Shown here in pieces: positions 16,966-26,424 of a DNA stretch of 64,000 nt. The stretch's first letter is position 1. Each line of letters starts with the position of its first letter. The translations under genes were made by a program, and so were the position numbers. The notes under the pieces are model-generated. The model did not search any database and was not told the DNA's origin. It worked only from the letters and a program-made list of their open reading frames with translations. This DNA is from Rhynchopus euleeides (taxonomy: Eukaryota > Euglenozoa > Diplonemea > Diplonemida > Diplonemidae), in NCBI GenBank assembly GCA_963210315.1, contig OY723319.1, positions 1,550,001-1,614,000 of the forward strand, in the 5' to 3' direction.

Positions 16966-19710
16966 ATGGCTGCCGTAGCGGCACTGCTGTCGCTCTGCTT
17001 CGGTGCTCTCTCTCCATGCCCCAGTGGTGTGGGTTCGCAGTGCATCGGAGAGCTTGCGAGCGGGCTGGAGTTTCCCAAGAGCATCGCAGTTTCGCATGAC
17101 GACACGTTGGCGGCGGTCGCATCGTCCAGTGGCTTGCATCTGTACAACATGAGCACAGGTGCTGCCCTCACAGTGCCCTCCAACTACACCGCAGTGAAGC
17201 AAACTGCCTTTTCTCCTGACGGGAGCAAGGTGGCGGTGGCACTGGGCTCCACAGGGGTTGCCGTTGTCTCGACCAGCGGGACGGAACTGTGGTCTGCCAC
17301 ATCGAATGGGGGCTGTCTTTCTGTTGCATACTCACCAGACGGGACACGCGTTGCTTCTGGGCACAAGGACGGCAACATCTCCATCTGGGATGCTGAGACT
17401 GGTGACTTGGTGCTGTCCCTCACTGGGGGTTCCAGGGAAGGAGCCTCGGCAGTGATGGCTTTCACCAGTGACGGTGGAAGACTCATCAGTGGGTCGTATG
17501 ATCACGCAGTCGTTGTGTGGGATGCAACGACTGGTGCTGTTCTCAAGACGCTGTCCGGTCAGTTATCCTATGTCGTCTCCCTCCAGGTGTCACCTGATGG
17601 TCCCTACTTCGCGAGCCTGTGGGCGGACGGGGTGATTATCTACAAACTGAGCGACTACTCCATCCACAAGAGGATTCGCAGCGGGTGGCGCCCATACGTC
17701 ATGTCGTTCTCTCAGGACTGGAGCAAGGTGGTGGTGGTGGGACGGGATGACATGGAGGTGTACTCCGTGGAGAACGGCAAGCTGCTGCAGTCCCACACCA
17801 TGCTATCACGAGCAACGACATACGGGGTTTCGTACTTCCACACCAGCGACACCATCATCACGGGAAAGTACGACAAGCCCGCGAGCCTCCTCTTGTGGGA
17901 CGACGTGGCACCAACCCCACCTCCAACACCTGCACCTGCAACGCCTGATGCGCCACTCGCACCATGCCCCAGTGGTGCGGGTCCGCAGTGCACCAAGATG
18001 CTTGCGAGGATCCCAGGGTATCTCCGCATCGCAGTTTCGCATGACGACACTTTGGTTGCGGTTGCAGCGGCCAGTGGTTTGCACGTCTACAACGTGACGA
18101 CAGGTGATACGCCGCCCATCTACAACCCGTACTCTGTGGAGGATGTTGCATTCTCACCCGATGCGAGGAACGTAGCGGTGGCACTGGGGGATCGCGGTGT
18201 TGCTGTCGTCAGCTTGAGCAGCGGGGCAGAGCTCTGGTTTGACACATCGAAAGGGGGCTGCTTTTCTGTTGCATACTCACCAGACGGGACACGCGTTGCT
18301 TCCGGTCACACTAGTGGCAACATCTACATTTGGAATGCCGAAACGGGTGCCTTGATTTTGGCCCTCACTGGGGGTCGCACTATTTTCGTTCACGGCTGGG
18401 TGGTTGAAGCCTTGTCGTACACCATTGACGGGGAAAGGCTCATCAGTGTGTATCGAGAGTCTACTACTGCAGGGTTTGCCGTTGTGTGGGATACAACGAC
18501 TGGTGCTATTCTCAAGGCGCTGACAGCTGGCGCAAGGACTCAGGCCGGCACCCCCGTGTCACCAGATGGTCTCTACTTCGCGAGCATGCCAAGTAGCCGC
18601 ACTTCATATATCGACGACACTGTGATCATCTACAAACTGAGCGACTACTCCATCCACAAGAGGATTTCGGTGAACAACACAATGTCATTGTATAGCTCCT
18701 ACATGTCCTTCTCTCAGGACTGGAGCAAGCTGGTGGTGGTGGGAGACACGAGCAGGGTCAGGGGGGCTGTGATGATGGTGTACTCCGTGGAAACCGGGAA
18801 CCTCCTGCAATTCCACACCGTGCCAGCCCCAGGTGCGTCCGCAGTTTCGTACTTCCACACCAGCGACGCTATCATCACGGGAGGGGAGGGCAACAATGGC
18901 AGTCTCCTCTTGTGGGACGACGTCGCACCCCGTGTCTGCACTTCGGACAAGACGTGCCGTGTGCTCGGTGACGGGACTGCCAAGTGCACGTCGTCTCAGC
19001 GATGTGCCTGCGATACCCACTCAGGCGCCCTCTGCGAGATCCCTGTTGCCGCCCCTGCACCTACTGGTGTGCACACGAGTGTCGTCAGCACGTTGCAGGT
19101 GCCGTGCTATCGTACCGGCTTGGAGGCCCTGCTGGACACCCTGCGTGCTGCGGCCACTGCACGTGGCGCACAGAATGTGACTGTCGGTGCCTCCTGCGGC
19201 ACCCTGTCCGTCGCACTGTCTGGGGTGGTGCCGAACGCCACGATCGCTGCAACAGCTGATGTACTTGTCGACGCTCTCGGTGCAGCTGCTGTGGCACACT
19301 CCCACCTTACAAACGGCATGCATGCCTCGCAGCTCGACCCGTTTGTTCAAACCGCACAGATGAGTGAGTGGAACACAACCGAAGTATGCACGCAGGGTGC
19401 GCTCAGCACAGTGCAGACGTATGACGGGCGCTGTCTGGTGCTCACCTGCAACGACGGGTTTTCCCTGAGCGTTGAGACACGCGACGGGAAGGACTACCAC
19501 ACATGCACGCATGCGGATGCAGGGGATGATGACCTGAGTGCTGGTGCTATCGCAGGCATCGTGGTGGGCTCTGTCCTTGCTGTGCTTGTGTTGGCCGCCC
19601 TGCTGGTGTGGTGTGTGCGACGCGCTCCAGACACGCAGGACAAGCACGAACCGAACCCGCAGGAGCAACACACCGAGCCCCGTCACAACGAGCCTGTCGT
19701 TGAGGTATGA
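16966..19710 (+). CDS. Type I membrane receptor with two extracellular WD40 propellers, paralogue 3 (914 aa)
   Basis: Signal peptide MAAVAALLSLCFGALS, then CPSGVGSQC and seven blades (about residues 30-310). A Pro/Thr linker leads to CPSGAGPQC and seven more blades (about 345-650). Unlike the neighbours there is no linker before the EGF-like segment: the last blade runs straight into VCTSDKTCRVLGDG. Then follow the alpha/beta domain, the four-cysteine segment ending DGKDYHTC, a helix (AGIVVGSVLAVLVLAALLVW) and a tail ending PVVEV. The acidic Val-rich end resembles a class II PDZ ligand. The 3' 260 bp of coding sequence is essentially identical to paralogue 4, which suggests recent gene conversion. 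Role: probable surface receptor or adhesin; ligand unknown. Confidence 0.88.
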   Translation: MAAVAALLSLCFGALSPCPSGVGSQCIGELASGLEFPKSIAVSHDDTLAAVASSSGLHLYNMSTGAALTVPSNYTAVKQTAFSPDGSKVAVALGSTGVAVVSTSGTELWSATSNGGCLSVAYSPDGTRVASGHKDGNISIWDAETGDLVLSLTGGSREGASAVMAFTSDGGRLISGSYDHAVVVWDATTGAVLKTLSGQLSYVVSLQVSPDGPYFASLWADGVIIYKLSDYSIHKRIRSGWRPYVMSFSQDWSKVVVVGRDDMEVYSVENGKLLQSHTMLSRATTYGVSYFHTSDTIITGKYDKPASLLLWDDVAPTPPPTPAPATPDAPLAPCPSGAGPQCTKMLARIPGYLRIAVSHDDTLVAVAAASGLHVYNVTTGDTPPIYNPYSVEDVAFSPDARNVAVALGDRGVAVVSLSSGAELWFDTSKGGCFSVAYSPDGTRVASGHTSGNIYIWNAETGALILALTGGRTIFVHGWVVEALSYTIDGERLISVYRESTTAGFAVVWDTTTGAILKALTAGARTQAGTPVSPDGLYFASMPSSRTSYIDDTVIIYKLSDYSIHKRISVNNTMSLYSSYMSFSQDWSKLVVVGDTSRVRGAVMMVYSVETGNLLQFHTVPAPGASAVSYFHTSDAIITGGEGNNGSLLLWDDVAPRVCTSDKTCRVLGDGTAKCTSSQRCACDTHSGALCEIPVAAPAPTGVHTSVVSTLQVPCYRTGLEALLDTLRAAATARGAQNVTVGASCGTLSVALSGVVPNATIAATADVLVDALGAAAVAHSHLTNGMHASQLDPFVQTAQMSEWNTTEVCTQGALSTVQTYDGRCLVLTCNDGFSLSVETRDGKDYHTCTHADAGDDDLSAGAIAGIVVGSVLAVLVLAALLVWCVRRAPDTQDKHEPNPQEQHTEPRHNEPVVEV

Positions 19711-20158
19711 GCTGATGCAGGCACGTGGGTCCAGTTCCAGCAGCCTCCCCTACCTCGCTGAATGCCCTCTCGGGGTCACACAGCAACCCTGCTGCTGTGT
19801 GCCACACGACACACCTGACTGGCCTGCGCCGACACCCATGTGGCATGCATGGTGCCTCCTTCTGATGTGCTGGGCTGTGATGCTGCCCAATCCCCACACC
19901 CTCCGTCCTCTTCCCCGTGTCGCCTGTGACGCTGCACAGCCCTTGCTGTTGTTGGGGCCTTCGCTAGACCCGCAGAAAGGTGGGCCAAAGTAAGGACCCC
20001 TCACAACACCCCGGCTGCACAGTGCTGCTGTTGACACACAGTGGCACAGGGCGAACCTCCCCCCTACCCCGTTGCTTGTCTATCATTCCCACTTCCTGGT
20101 GCGTGTTTCGAACCCATGAGTGTGTTTCTATTGCCTGACGCTCACTGCAGACGAACAA

Positions 20159-20733
20159 GCCTTTTTGGGGCACTCGCTACCAGTCACAGCTCGTCAGTCA
20201 GTGAGGGGAAGTGGGGCTGTTGCTCACTTCTTCTCACTCAAGCCACATCTGGACAGCCCCATCTGCCTATGTTCCCCAATCCCTCTGCTGAAGTGTATGC
20301 ATGTTTCTTCAAACCATGAATAAGTGTGCTGCGCTCTCCTGCAAACTGGCCAGCCTTTGCCCTGCTCCGTAGGCTGCTGCACCTGTGTGCAGCCTCGTGA
20401 AGTGCTTGTCAGTTCTGCAACCCTTTTCCCCTCCCGTAGCACGCCCACCCCTTACATCATGCCTTTCTGGGGATCTCGTTCCCAGCCACAGCTCGTGACA
20501 CGTCAGTCAGTGAGCGGAATGGGCTGCTCGCTTTTTCTCACTCAAGTCACATCTGGTCGGGAGGCCCCCTCCGTCCATGTTCCCCAATCATGGTCAAGTG
20601 TGCTACGCTCTCCTGCAAACTGGCCAGCCTTTGCCCTGCTCCGTAGGCTGCTGCACCTGTATGCAGCCTCGTGAAGTGCTTGTCAGTTCTGCAACCCTTT
20701 TCCCCTCCCGTAGCACGCCCACCCCTTGCGTGG
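20159..20733. repeat. Two tandem copies of a unit of about 270-300 bp
   Basis: The first unit (20159-20460) and second (20461-20733) both carry CAAACTGGCCAGCCTTTGCC, CGTAGGCTGCTGCACCTGT and TCCCGTAGCACGCCCACCCC in the same order. Their length difference lies in the middle. Confidence 0.9.
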
Positions 20734-20854
20734 CAACAGCCAAAAGTGTTCCTGTGAGAGGTGTCGGGGTTCACCCTCTGTGTTCCATAGATGTTTCGTG
20801 ACAACAAATCAATGCCAATCATCGTGAGGAGGTGCGGGTGTGCCCCTCCCTGCT

Positions 20855-20910
20855 GTGGAGGAAGCGTCAACGCATCGAATAAGGAAGAAGACGACTACGC
20901 TTGCTACGGT
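20855..20910 (+). repeat. Dispersed repeat R1, head copy
   Basis: GGAAGCGTCAACGCATCGA is followed by AAGGAAGAAGACGAC. It lies about 780 bp upstream of the next WD40 gene. Confidence 0.6.
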
Positions 20911-21164
20911 TTCCCATGGCGCAGGCCCACCCCCTGTTTGCTGTGTTTGCAACAAACAGGGGGTGCAACAGAACAGACGAACCTCTCTCAGCTGTTCTTG
21001 TCCCATGGTGACCAATGGTGCACCCTGGCTGCCGCCTTCTTGTTTGTTGCACAATGAAACAGACCAACCCCCCTATTTGCTGTTCTCCCATTGCCTGCCC
21101 CTCTCATCGCATTGACCGCAACTGACCCCACCCCGATCACACGCCCTGGGTCCATATGGGGGTA

Positions 21165-21218
21165 TAGGGTTAACCCTAACCCTAGGGTAGGGTCGGGTCT
21201 AGGGTCAACCCTAACCCT
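21165..21218. repeat. Interstitial telomere-like repeats in both orientations
   Basis: TAGGGTTAACCCTAACCCT, then TAGGGTAGGGTCGGGTCTAG, then GGTCAACCCTAACCCT. Both TTAGGG and CCCTAA orientations occur within 54 bp with a GGGTTAACCC palindrome at the junction. It looks like a fused or healed telomeric remnant rather than a chromosome end. Confidence 0.7.
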
Positions 21219-21444
21219 CGACGTCCGGTGTTGGTTTGGTTGGTGCGATGTGAAATGCTAGCTGTCATGGAGGTGTATCAAGGTTACATCGTACTGCTGC
21301 TAATGTGGTGTGAGTCATGCTGCTTGGAACCCCTCCCGCCCCAGCACCCCTCGTCCCTGTGTTGGTCGTGCAGCAGACAGCGTTCAGAACACCGCACCCC
21401 TTTGAACTCAGGCGTCGTGTGGCATCTGCCTGTATCACATCAGT

Positions 21445-21646
21445 GCATGTCTTCCACACTCTGTTTTGCTGGGACGGAGTGTCGCAAGAAGGCATGCAAC
21501 CCAAGAGGGCGGCAGGAAGAGGAACACGAGTCCTGCCTCTCTGCACAGCAAAGTGGTGCCGCCGCATTGTGCGAGGAGGAGAGCACCACAACAGCCCTGA
21601 CACCACCACCCGACAGATAGGACACACACCTGCACACACCGCAGCC
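21445..21646 (+). promoter_or_regulatory. Conserved 5' cassette of the WD40 array (copy 4, with insertion)
   Basis: Same elements as the other cassettes, but about 80 bp of unrelated sequence separates the GGGACGGAGTGTCGCAAGAAG part from the CACCACAACAGCCCTGACACC part. CACACACCGCAGCC again abuts the ATG at 21647. Confidence 0.6.
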
Positions 21647-24361
21647 ATGGCAGCCGTAGCGGCACTGCTGTCGCTCTGCTTCGGTGCTCTCTCTTCATGC
21701 CCCAGTGGTGTGGGTCCGCTGTGCATTGGAGAGCTTGCAAGCGGACTGAACCGACACTTGCGTGTTGCAGTTTCGCATGACGACACGTTGGCTGCGGTGG
21801 CAACACTCAGTAGTTTGGACGTGTACAACGTCACGACCGGTGCTGCCCTCTCGCTGCCCTTCTACAGGAATGCAAACGCCGTTGCGTTCTCTCCTGATGC
21901 GGACAACGTGGCAGTGGCAATTTGGTCTCAGGGTGTTGCTGTCATCAGCTCGAATAACGGGACGGAATTGTGGTCGAACTCGAAGCCGTCTCCCACGTCT
22001 GTTGCATACTCGGCAGACGGGACACGTGTTGCTTCTGGGCACATGGATGGTGGTATCTCAATCTGGAATGCTGAGACTGGTGCCTTGGTGCTGTCCCTCA
22101 CTGGGGGTCACACCGAACGGGTTACCGGCGTGGCGTACACCCTTGACGGGGGAAGACTCATCAGTGGGTCGGCGGATACAAATGTCGTCGTGTGGAATGC
22201 AACGACTGGTGCTGTTCTCAAGACCCTAACAGATCTTCAAGGCGAGGTCTTCTTCACCCAGGTGTCACCAGATGGTCTCTACTTCGCAAGTGTGGGTGTG
22301 GGCTTGAGGACGGCAGTGATCATTTACAAACTGAGCGACTACTTCATCCATAAGAAGCTTCGCAACGGGATGACCTTCTGGATGAGGTACTCTTCCGGCG
22401 TGTCCTTCTCTCAGGACTGGAGCAAGCTGGTGGTGGTGGGACACAATGCCACGATGGGGGTGTACTCCATGGAGACCGGGAACCTGCTGCAGTCCCACAT
22501 CCTGCCACCCCCATCATCAGTCGTAGTTTCTTACTTCCACACCAGCGACACCATCATCACGGGTGAGAGAAACACCAATGCGAGCCTGCTCTTGTGGGAC
22601 GATGTGGGGCCAACAACACCTGCACCTGCAACGGATGCACTCGCACCATGCCCCAGTGGAGCGGGTTCGCAGTGCATGGCGGAGCTTGCAAGGGTGTCAG
22701 GGGATCCCTGGCGCATTGCAGTTTCGCATGACGACACGTTGGTTGCGGTGGCAGCGCCGGACGGTCTTCAGGTGTACAACGTGACGACAGGTGCTGCACT
22801 CGCAGTGCCGTCCTACCCAACTCATGTGTACGACGTTGCGTTCTCTCCTGATGGGGACAAGGTGGTGGTGGCACTGCCGTTTGGCGGTGGTGCTGTCGTC
22901 AGCTTGAGCAGCGGGACGGAACTGTGGTGGGATGCATCCCTATCATTGTACACTACTGCTGCGTACTCACCGGACGGGACACGTGTAGCTTCTGGGCACG
23001 GCACTGACGATGGCATCCGCATCTGGAATGCTGCGACTGGTGCCTTGATGTTGTCTCTCACTGGGGGTCACACCAGGTGGGTTCGCAGCTTGACGTACAC
23101 TCTTGACGGGGGAAGACTCATCAGTGTGGGGTGGGATGACAAAGTCATTGTGTGGAATGCAACGACTGGTGCTATTCTCAAGACGCTGACAGACAACTTC
23201 ATTGCGTATGTGTCACCGGATGGTCTCTACTTCGCGGGTATGCCAGTGTCAGTCAACGCGGTGAAGATCTACAGACTGAGCGACTACTCCCTCCACAAGG
23301 AGATTGCGGTGAGGAACAACATGTCCGACATGTCGTTCTCTCAGGACTCGAGCAAGCTGGTGGTGGTGGGACAGGGCGATATGGAGGTGTACTCCGTGGA
23401 GACAGGCGACCTGCTGATGTTGTACACCATGCCAACCCCAAGAACAAGATTGGTTTCGTACTTCCACACCAACGATACCATCATCACGGTCAGCAATGCC
23501 GGTGGGGGGAGCAATGCCAGTATCCTCTTGTGGGACGACCTCGCTCTTGCAACACCTGCTCCTGCCGTCCCGCCTGCCCGTGTCTGTACTTCTGACAAGA
23601 TGTGCCGTGTGTTCGGTGACGGGACTGCCACCTGCACCACCTCTCAGCGCTGTGCCTGCGGGACCCACTCAGGCGCCCTCTGCGAGATCCCTGTTGCCAC
23701 CCCTGCACCTACTGACGTGCACATGAGTGTCGTCATCACGTTGCAGGTGCCGTGCAATCGTACCGGCTTGCAGGCCCTGCTGGACACCCTGCGTGCTGAG
23801 GCCACTGCACGTGGGGTACAGGATGTGACTGTCGGTGCCTCCTGCGGCACCCTGTCCGTCGCACTGTCTGGGGTTGTGCCTGGGGCGACGATCTCCGCAA
23901 CGTCTGATGCACTTGTCGACGCTCTCGGTGCAGCTGCTGTGACACACTCCGACCTTACAAACGTCATGCACGCCTCGCAGCTCGACCCGTTTGTTCAAAC
24001 CGCACAGACGAGTGAGTGGAACACAACCGAAGTATGCACGCAGGGTGCGCTCAGCACAGTGCAGACGTATGACGGGCGCTGTCTGGTGCTCACCTGCAAC
24101 GACGGGTTTTCCCTGAGCGTTGAGACACGCGACGGGAAGGACTACCACACATGCACGCATGCGGATGCAGGGGATGATGACCTGAGTGCTGGTGCTATCG
24201 CAGGCATCGTGGTGGGCTCTGTCCTTGCTGTGCTTGTGTTGGCCGCCCTGCTGGTGTGGTGTGTGCGACGTGCTCCACACACGCAGGACCAGCACCATCA
24301 ACCAAAGGACCCGGACCAGCAGCACAGCGAGCACCCCAACAACGAGCCTGCTGATGCGTGA
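21647..24361 (+). CDS. Type I membrane receptor with two extracellular WD40 propellers, paralogue 4 (904 aa)
   Basis: Signal peptide MAAVAALLSLCFGALS, CPSGVGPLC and the first seven-bladed propeller, then a shorter Pro/Thr linker, CPSGAGSQC and the second propeller. After a Pro-rich spacer come the EGF-like segment (VCTSDKMCRVFGDGTATC), the alpha/beta domain, the four-cysteine segment, a helix (AGIVVGSVLAVLVLAALLVW) and a Gln/His/Pro-rich tail ending EPADA. The tail therefore lacks the Val-rich end seen in paralogues 1 and 3. The juxtamembrane coding DNA matches paralogue 3 almost base for base. The start was chosen by the shared cassette; in-frame codons upstream to 21317 are probably untranslated. 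Confidence 0.88.
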   Translation: MAAVAALLSLCFGALSSCPSGVGPLCIGELASGLNRHLRVAVSHDDTLAAVATLSSLDVYNVTTGAALSLPFYRNANAVAFSPDADNVAVAIWSQGVAVISSNNGTELWSNSKPSPTSVAYSADGTRVASGHMDGGISIWNAETGALVLSLTGGHTERVTGVAYTLDGGRLISGSADTNVVVWNATTGAVLKTLTDLQGEVFFTQVSPDGLYFASVGVGLRTAVIIYKLSDYFIHKKLRNGMTFWMRYSSGVSFSQDWSKLVVVGHNATMGVYSMETGNLLQSHILPPPSSVVVSYFHTSDTIITGERNTNASLLLWDDVGPTTPAPATDALAPCPSGAGSQCMAELARVSGDPWRIAVSHDDTLVAVAAPDGLQVYNVTTGAALAVPSYPTHVYDVAFSPDGDKVVVALPFGGGAVVSLSSGTELWWDASLSLYTTAAYSPDGTRVASGHGTDDGIRIWNAATGALMLSLTGGHTRWVRSLTYTLDGGRLISVGWDDKVIVWNATTGAILKTLTDNFIAYVSPDGLYFAGMPVSVNAVKIYRLSDYSLHKEIAVRNNMSDMSFSQDSSKLVVVGQGDMEVYSVETGDLLMLYTMPTPRTRLVSYFHTNDTIITVSNAGGGSNASILLWDDLALATPAPAVPPARVCTSDKMCRVFGDGTATCTTSQRCACGTHSGALCEIPVATPAPTDVHMSVVITLQVPCNRTGLQALLDTLRAEATARGVQDVTVGASCGTLSVALSGVVPGATISATSDALVDALGAAAVTHSDLTNVMHASQLDPFVQTAQTSEWNTTEVCTQGALSTVQTYDGRCLVLTCNDGFSLSVETRDGKDYHTCTHADAGDDDLSAGAIAGIVVGSVLAVLVLAALLVWCVRRAPHTQDQHHQPKDPDQQHSEHPNNEPADA

Positions 24362-24727
24362 CACCTGACGCTGATCTGCCACCCTGCACCGTGTGCCCCT
24401 GCAGGTGCAGCACCACGTGAACATGCATGGGCCTCCTTCTGATGTGCTGGCTGTGATCCTCTGGCCTATCCCACACCCCTTCACCCTCTTCCCCTCGTCG
24501 TATCTTCCCCGCACACTCTGGACTGACTGGGAGGGATCTGTCTCTCTCGGGAACAAAGGGGTGTGCTGCACTGTTCTGCAAACTGATCAGCCGTTGTGCA
24601 GCCTCCTGGCTCCGGTGCTGGTCGGTTGCAGAACCCTTTATTATTTACTGCTCCCGCAACACAGCCAGCACCATCTTCGGCAAGCCAATGCGTGGGTTGT
24701 CACGGTTTTTTTTGTTCCTTTTTTTTT

Positions 24728-24790
24728 GGACACTTGTGCGAGCAGAATTCACTCCAGCAGCAAGAAACCAAACGTGCTCTTTACGCCATG
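24728..24790 (+). repeat. Dispersed repeat R1, upstream half only
   Basis: TGTGCGAGCAGAATTC then AGCAAGAAACCAAACGTGCT, as in the copies at 25570 and 63919. The GCGTCAACGCA head does not follow. Confidence 0.55.
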
Positions 24791-25569
24791 GTTGTCCCGA
24801 TTTGTGATCCCTGTTTGTTGTATTGCAACACGTTGGACCCTCCCATTGCCTGCCTCTCTTTCGTCATCGCATTGACCGCAACTGCCCCCACCCGATCACA
24901 TGTCCCGGTGTGTGTTTGGTGTTGGTGGCTGCGAATGTCCTGCTTCAGTTGGAGGCGTCTCTTCTCCACACTGTTTCTGATATTGTGCTGTGGGTCTTCT
25001 TCAGCCTTCGCTCTGTGCCTGCCACTTCCAGCCGGGCACGGACAGTTTCTTCGCCCCCCACAGCCACACATCCCCGCACCCACCCCTCCCCAACATAGCC
25101 TTCCATACTTTTGCCTTTCAAGTGCTCTTGATCAACAAAACAACAAGATTTCCTGACCCAGCACTCCACCCCTCCCTCCCCAACATCAAGAGAACAGGCA
25201 GCGGAGTGGCAGCGCTGATGAGCTGTGTCTCCACGACCCGAAGATCAGGCCAAATGAACGTGAATCCTTCCTTTCCTATCCACCCCGCCTATAGTGTCAC
25301 TGTTCACTCCGGTATATTTCGAAACGCCCTGCCCGGCATGGGTGGTGGGTCTGCTCGCTCGAAATAAGCACGGCGTGCATGTCGTGACAGCCTCCAAACT
25401 ATACCGTCCGTACGTGTGGTTTGTTTCGAGGCGGGGAATTCGTGCGGAAGCACTCTTCACTGCCTCCAGGGGCCTCTTTGTGACGTGCAGGGTGAGGTGT
25501 TTCTCGAGTGGGGGAGTATGAGTCCTCCCAGTCACACCCGCTTGTGCGCACAAACAGAACCCAGACTCT

Positions 25570-25760
25570 TTGTGTGAGCAGAAAGCGACCTACCACAGCT
25601 GCAACCAAACGTGTTCTATGTATACAGCCGTGTGACAGTAAAACGTTTCGATGTTGCGTTGTAGAAGCGTCAACGCAACAAACACGAACGAAATACCATC
25701 AGAGCGGGTGTTGGCTGTGCAGTAAAGGGCGCTTTCCAGCAAGAAACGTGTTTCTTTTCT
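25570..25760 (+). repeat. Dispersed repeat R1, long copy
   Basis: TGTGTGAGCAGAAAGC, CAACCAAACGTGTTC, then GTAGAAGCGTCAACGCAACA and a CGAACGAAATACC stretch. Confidence 0.7.
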
Positions 25761-26424
25761 AGCTTTCTTCGTCTTTTCTTCAGCACACCACGATGCGGGC
25801 GGAAATCGTCACAGGCGTGTTCGTGTCCTTGACTCCTCACTCACGACACCATCATCGGGGGTGTGGGTGTGGACTGGCCCGCTCCTGTACCAGCTGCACT
25901 GGTAAGGAGCACTGAAGGTCATACAGTGAGCCGGCATGTGAGGAATGATTTTCGTGGGAGTGAACCTACGTGTGAGGGTGAATGAATTTTCACAGCTCGC
26001 GCTTACCCTCGCCCAGCAGCACACAACTTGTTCATGCCGACATGTCAACCACAATGCAGTCGAGCGATCATCAAGGCCTAGGCACTATCAACGGTCATCC
26101 CATGTTTCAGCACCCTCTCTGTTGTGTCGTTTTACAAACAAAGAACGCAACTCCAGTCTTCGTATCTCGGATTGAAGTGAGACCAGGCGTATCAATAGGG
26201 ACTGCCGGGGGCATACGTGTCTCTCCGATGTCAGAGGTGAAACTCTTCGATCGAATTTCTGCTAAGGGTTCCCGCTCAGAAATGGAGAAGATTGAGACAA
26301 TGGGGCGCCGTCCTACAAAACTGGCTGCAAAGTGACACGGTTCGGCACACAGAGCGAAGGCAAGACTGAGAGACTTTGACCCCTCACCACCTCACCAGGT
26401 CACCAGGTCACGTTGTTGGGAACC

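Larger units (their letters stand above)
19711..21444. other. Intergenic: tandem duplication, R1 repeat, telomere-like tract
   Basis: No gene supported. The first 300 bp resembles the 3' flank of paralogue 4 (CTCCTTCTGATGTGCTGG in both). It then holds a tandem duplication (20159-20733), an R1 copy (20855-20910) and a telomere-like tract (21165-21218). Confidence 0.6.
24362..26424. other. Intergenic with R1-family repeats
   Basis: No gene supported. It holds the 3' flank shared with paralogue 3, a CCAAACGTGCTC half-copy of R1 near 24728-24790, and a fuller copy at 25570-25760. Confidence 0.55.

Noticed and set aside
21165-21218. True chromosome end
   Set aside because: Genes and flanks continue on both sides and both repeat orientations are present, so it is an interstitial tract.
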